A DNA stretch of 64,000 bases from Bolinopsis microptera (taxonomy: Eukaryota; Ctenophora; Tentaculata; Lobata; Bolinopsidae). Positions 59,863 through 64,000 of this stretch are shown here, in pieces. A program made the translations under genes and the position numbers. The notes beneath the pieces were generated by a model, which saw nothing but the letters and a program-made list of their open reading frames with translations, did no database searches and was not told where the DNA came from. The stretch lies in NCBI RefSeq assembly GCF_026151205.1, contig NC_087073.1, forward strand, positions 2,004,501-2,068,500. The letters run 5' to 3'. Positions within the stretch are counted from its first letter, which is position 1; the number at the start of each line of letters is the position of its first letter.

Positions 59863-61350
59863 ATACCTTCTTCCAGTGCATCATCTTCCTACTCTACTCC
59901 GACCTTCTCACCTGGTGATTCTGTCTTCATACCTTCTTCCAGTGCATCATCTACCTACTCTACTCCGACCTTCTCACCTGGTGATTCTGTCTTCATACCT
60001 TCTTCCAGTGCATCATCTACCTACTCTACTCCGACCTTCTCACCTGGTGATCCTGTCTTCATACCTTCTTCCAGTGCATCATCTACCTACTCTACTCCGA
60101 CCTTCTCACTTGGTGATCCTGTCTTCATAGCTTCTTCCAGTGCATCATCTACCTACTCTACTCCGACCTTCTCACCTGGTGATCCTGTCTTCATACCTTC
60201 TTCCAGTGCATCATCTACCTACCTTCTCTACTCCGACCTTCTCACCTGGTGATTCTGTCTTCATACCTTCTTCCAGTGCATCATCTACCTACTCTACTCC
60301 GACCTTCTGACCTGGTGATCCTGTCTTCATACCTTCTTCCAGTGCATCATCTACCTACTCTACTCCGACCTTCTCACTTGGTGATCCTGTCTTCATACCT
60401 TCTTCCAGTGCATCATCTACCTACTCTACTCCGACCTTCTCACTTGGTGATCCTGTCTTCATACCTTCTTCCAGTGCATCATCTACCTACTCTACTCCGA
60501 CCTTCTCACTTGGTGATCCTGTCTTCATACCTTCTTCCAGTGCATCATCTACCTACTCTACTCCGACCTTCTCACCTGGTGATTCTGTCTTCATACCTTC
60601 TTCCAGTGCATCATCTACCTACTCTACTCCGACCTTCTCACCTGGTGATCCTGTCTTCATACCTTCTTCCAGTGCATCATCTACCTACTCTACTCCGACC
60701 TTCTCACTTGGTGATCCTGTCTTCATACCTTCTTCCAGTGCATCATCTACCTACTCTACTCCGACCTTCTCACCTGGTGATTCTGTCTTCACACCTTCTT
60801 CCAGTGCATAATCTACCTACTCTACTCCGACCTTCTCACCTGGTGATCCTGTCTTCATACCTTCTTCCAGTGCATCATCTACCTACTCTACTCCGACCTT
60901 CTCACCTGGTGATTCTGTCTTCATACCTTCTTCCAGTGCATCATCTACCTACTCTACTCCGACCTTCTCACCTGGTGATCCTGTCTTCATACCTTCTTCC
61001 AGTGCATCATCTTCCTACTCTACTCCGACCTTCTCACCTGGTGATTCTGTCTTCATACCTTCTTCCAGTGCATCATCTACCTACTCTACTCCGACCTTCT
61101 CACCTGGTGATTCTGTCTTCATACCTTCTTCCAGTGCATCATCTACCTACTCTACTCCGACCTTCTCACCTGGTGATCCTGTCTTCATACCTTCTTCCAG
61201 TGCATCATCTACCTACTCTACTCCGACCTTCTCACTTGGTGATTCTGTCTTCACACCTTCTTCCAGTGCATAATCTACCTACTCTACTCCGACCTTCTCA
61301 CCTGGTGATCCTGTCTTCATACCTTCTTCCAGTGCATCATCTACCTACTC
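59863..61350 (+). repeat. 66-bp coding-type satellite array, right part (about 22 units)
   Basis: The array resumes at the exact position of the unit where the LTR element broke it (CATACC, then TTCTTCCAG). It ends at 61350 with ACCTACTCTAAATAA, giving a stop (61355-61357) directly after the last unit in the Tyr-Ser-Thr frame. AATAAA at 61464 could be the polyadenylation signal of the original zinc-finger transcript (inference). Confidence 0.95.
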
Positions 61351-61357
61351 TAAATAA

Positions 61358-62479
61358 ATTTCATGAGACAGTTTTCTCACATATTTACCAATTTTGTCAG
61401 AATGAATACGAAGTTGTTACTTTGAAACGTCGTTTATCCTAACAGTGCAGTATCATTTGTCGCAATAAATCAGAATAATCAGAAATTATTTGGAACTCCC
61501 AAAAATTGTCTATCTAAAGGTACACTCCGGCCTCCTCCCTCTCACATCCCCTGTCAGTACAACAACAATACTATATTGGTATTAGAATGTATTTCTATTC
61601 CTATTCTGATTTACGTATAATAGGGGACGAAAAGTTTTGGATGAGAATTAGCGGGTAAGGACAAAACAGCATCATATAAACAGTAAAGTTAAACACTTAA
61701 TAATATTAACGGTATTATATTAGTAGGTAGGTCTTAAGGTCTTTGTGTGTTTTTTGAGTATCCTCTTATTATTTTGTGGTTTGCTTCGTTTTAACTAGTT
61801 GGTTTTAACTCGTTGATTTTTATCGGCGACGGTTGAAACCAGCTTGAATCGATGTATTTTCGGACGCTGATTCAGAATCACCCCCATGACATAGGGTTAA
61901 AATGCTCCCCTGCCAAGGAGCCAAGATATTGGCGAAAACTGTCTTGATCACGTGATATGACCGTATAAGGAAGATGGTCGAATTTCTCGTTAGGGTTAGG
62001 GTTTCAGCATATGCTTTTGTTAGGGATTGGGTTAGGGTTAGGGTTGAGATCAGATAAGAGGGTTAGGGTTTCGAATAGTCGTTCAGGGCCAGCTAGAGAA
62101 CGGGTTGAAAAATTCACGTGACAGTCGAGTGTAGAGTGATTAATCATCATCCGTTTGTTTAGTTTACTTTAATAATAAGTACCTGCTAGGCGGGTTGAAG
62201 AGGTGATACAGATTTGTGACTACTGCATAATGCATATTATGTGATTACTGCAGAGAGCAGCACCCCGCTTACGTATTGCTGTATTGGTGTTAAATGACTG
62301 GACACTGTAAAGTTTTTACAGCTTGCAGACAATCGCTCTTATCTTTAGGTATCATTGTGACAAGGAACTGAGGATTGGATTTATAGGTTGCTGGTATGGA
62401 TGTGTGGAACTATTGGTCTGCTACAAGAGGTTTGAACAAAAGTTGGCGATATAAGATTAATTGAGATTAGATATGATCC
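61358..62479. other. AT-rich 3' region with TTAGGG-like blocks
   Basis: Short runs of TTAGGG/GGTTAGGGTT at 61991-62007, 62029-62045 and 62059-62070 resemble interstitial telomere-like repeats. No gene is seen. Confidence 0.6.
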
Positions 62480-62651
62480 CAACAAAACTTTCTGTACACC
62501 TCTACCAAAATTTGGAATGATCTCATCACTAATAGCAATGTATAGTATAAGTATAACTATTACTATCAGTAAGGCTCTTTAAACATGCTATTGCCAAAGC
62601 CTACTTTGAGAATGACTCAAATCCATTTGTCACCAAAAAGTACCTTTAACT
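62480..62651 (+). pseudogene. decayed LINE ORF2 C-terminal fragment
   Basis: Short protein-like traces (IWNDLI, then LFKHAIAKAYFENDSNPFV and a stop) match the WNxL...FKxxI pattern at the C-terminus of many non-LTR polymerases. The frame is interrupted between the two blocks. Assignment rests on pattern only. Confidence 0.35.
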
Positions 62652-62989
62652 TACTCAAAATATAATTTTCGGGTATTTTACTTGTAGCAACTGGCTTCTT
62701 GAGCGCATAATTTAATATAGCTGGTTACTCCTTCATGAATTAATCTAGTCTAGTCTATGTGGTAGATATTTATATAGCGTACTCTAGAATCTAGATCTAT
62801 ACCACGATAGTCTTTTAGTTTTATCTCTCCGCTATTCCGCTAAGTCTAAAATTCTGCTAATATATATATAACTAACAATTAAAATTACATTCACAGTACA
62901 CATAATCATAGCTGAATATCATGAGACAAGTGGAAAACAAACAAACGAATAGATTGTAAGCTCGTAAGGGACCGTCGCTTGAGATCGGA

Positions 62990-63160
62990 GATTTCAAAAC
63001 TCTAATTCGACAGTAGAAGTTCTCTAGTCGAATTTAAGTACGTGTCGAACTTGAGTCCAGGTATAGTAGCACACTTTAGTTCAACAGAGTCGAACCTTAG
63101 GGTTTGTCGAAGTACAGTACGTGTCGAACTAGAGTGCTTGTCGAACTTGAGTACGTGTAT
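62990..63160. repeat. irregular GTCGAACTTGAG repeats
   Basis: About seven loose copies of TCGAACTTGAGTACGTGT or parts of it, in one orientation, with variable spacing. Confidence 0.7.
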
Positions 63161-63617
63161 CTAAATTCTAACGTGACTATTGCCTCGATATTTCGGTTTC
63201 AGCTGTTACACAATAAATGTGTAAATCTCATGATGATTTACTTGAGTAATTAAATTCAGTGGTTTCCAGCCCTGATCTCATAGTACAGTTAAAGTTTTTA
63301 ATTGAAATGTTTCGACTTTCATATCTTCTTTGACGTTGATATGTATTTCTGGAACCTCAACAAAATTCTGAGACGCAATTTTTGCGAAATAAAACACATG
63401 TTGTAAACAATAAACATGCTAAAATATGAGTATTTCATTATTTTCTTGTCATCTAAAAAGGTATTATTCTAAGTAAGAGAAGCTAGCTCAAGTCAAATGA
63501 GTTTTTTCGGGATTATTATACTTTTAAAGAGCGAAATTTGTGAAAGCAAGTTTTTAAGAAAAAGTTAAGTAATATATATATATCCATTCAATTCTTAAAA
63601 TTAAATACTGGTATAAG

Positions 63618-64000
63618 CAGGGGTGTAGGAATAAATTTCTTCGTAGGGGGGGGGGGGGGGGGGGCAAAATTATAGAGTTTTTGAATTGTAGCGCGCTGTG
63701 CGCCTGAATGTCAAAGCAGCGAAACATTCAGTGTCAACCATGACTGTACAAAGTTTAAAGTTTAAACTTTATGACAGGACCGCCGAGAGCAGCATCCTGT
63801 CCAAATTCCAGATGAGTATTAATGTAGAACATTTCGCCGTGCAAAAGGCCTAGCTGAGCAATTTGGCATTGCAGGGCCGGGCCGGATGCCAAATTTTACA
63901 CAGTTTCAAGAACGATTCGAATAATACTATTTTAAATGTATATTATAGCCTGCCAGCAGCTCTTGCTAAATAAATTTGGTTTTAAAAACGTTCAGCATTT
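63618..64000. mobile_element. possible hAT-like element end, running off the window
   Basis: CAGGGGTGTAGGAATAAATT followed by a poly-G run (about 63647-63664) and CAAAATTATAGA resembles the CAGGGGCGTAG...GGGGGGCAAAA terminus of hAT-type non-autonomous elements. The other end is not in the window. A hairpin (ATTTGGCAT/ATGCCAAAT) lies at about 63859-63893. Confidence 0.35.

Overview
This is eukaryotic, metazoan nuclear DNA. It is AT-rich and repeat-heavy, with spliceosomal GT-AG introns, and about half of it is occupied by tandem repeats and transposon remains. A dickkopf-like secreted protein, a C2H2 zinc-finger gene and a tRNA-derived SINE argue for an animal. A plant-like dihydroflavonol/cinnamyl reductase-type SDR and the overall texture suggest an invertebrate, perhaps a cnidarian, but the species cannot be fixed from this window.

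Layout: (1) 0.26-3.96 kb, a five-exon dickkopf-like gene on +; the 3' end of exon 4, including its 5' splice site, is amplified about a dozen times in the following intron. (2) 4-34 kb, a mostly gene-free stretch holding a 1.9-kb TTAA-flanked element, a LINE RNase-H-side fragment, Tc1/mariner-like and PIF/Harbinger-like MITEs, a foldback element with 0.3-0.4-kb arms, a hairpin cluster around five CACGTG boxes, one plausible orphan exon, many minisatellites, and a 2.18-kb TIR element packed with a TGTGACAAAGTAAAC motif that sits inside a 62-bp minisatellite. (3) 34.2-40.3 kb, a complete eight-exon NADP-type extended SDR (365 codons). Its intron 3 is almost wholly about 41 copies of its own 3' splice site plus the first part of exon 4; intron 7 carries an antisense SINE. 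(4) 43.7-61.4 kb, a C2H2 zinc-finger gene running into about 119 copies of a 66-bp coding-type repeat, split at 51281-59862 by a young-looking LTR element with identical-looking 1197-bp LTRs and a 5-bp target duplication. (5) 61.4-64 kb, AT-rich DNA with TTAGGG-like blocks, a LINE tail and a hAT-like end.

The most unusual feature is that both intact host genes carry tandem duplications laid exactly across exon/intron junctions, five cases in all, ranging from 2 to about 42 copies. The two genes can be followed exon by exon with exact phase agreement (708 and 1098 coding nucleotides), so the junctions are firmly placed.
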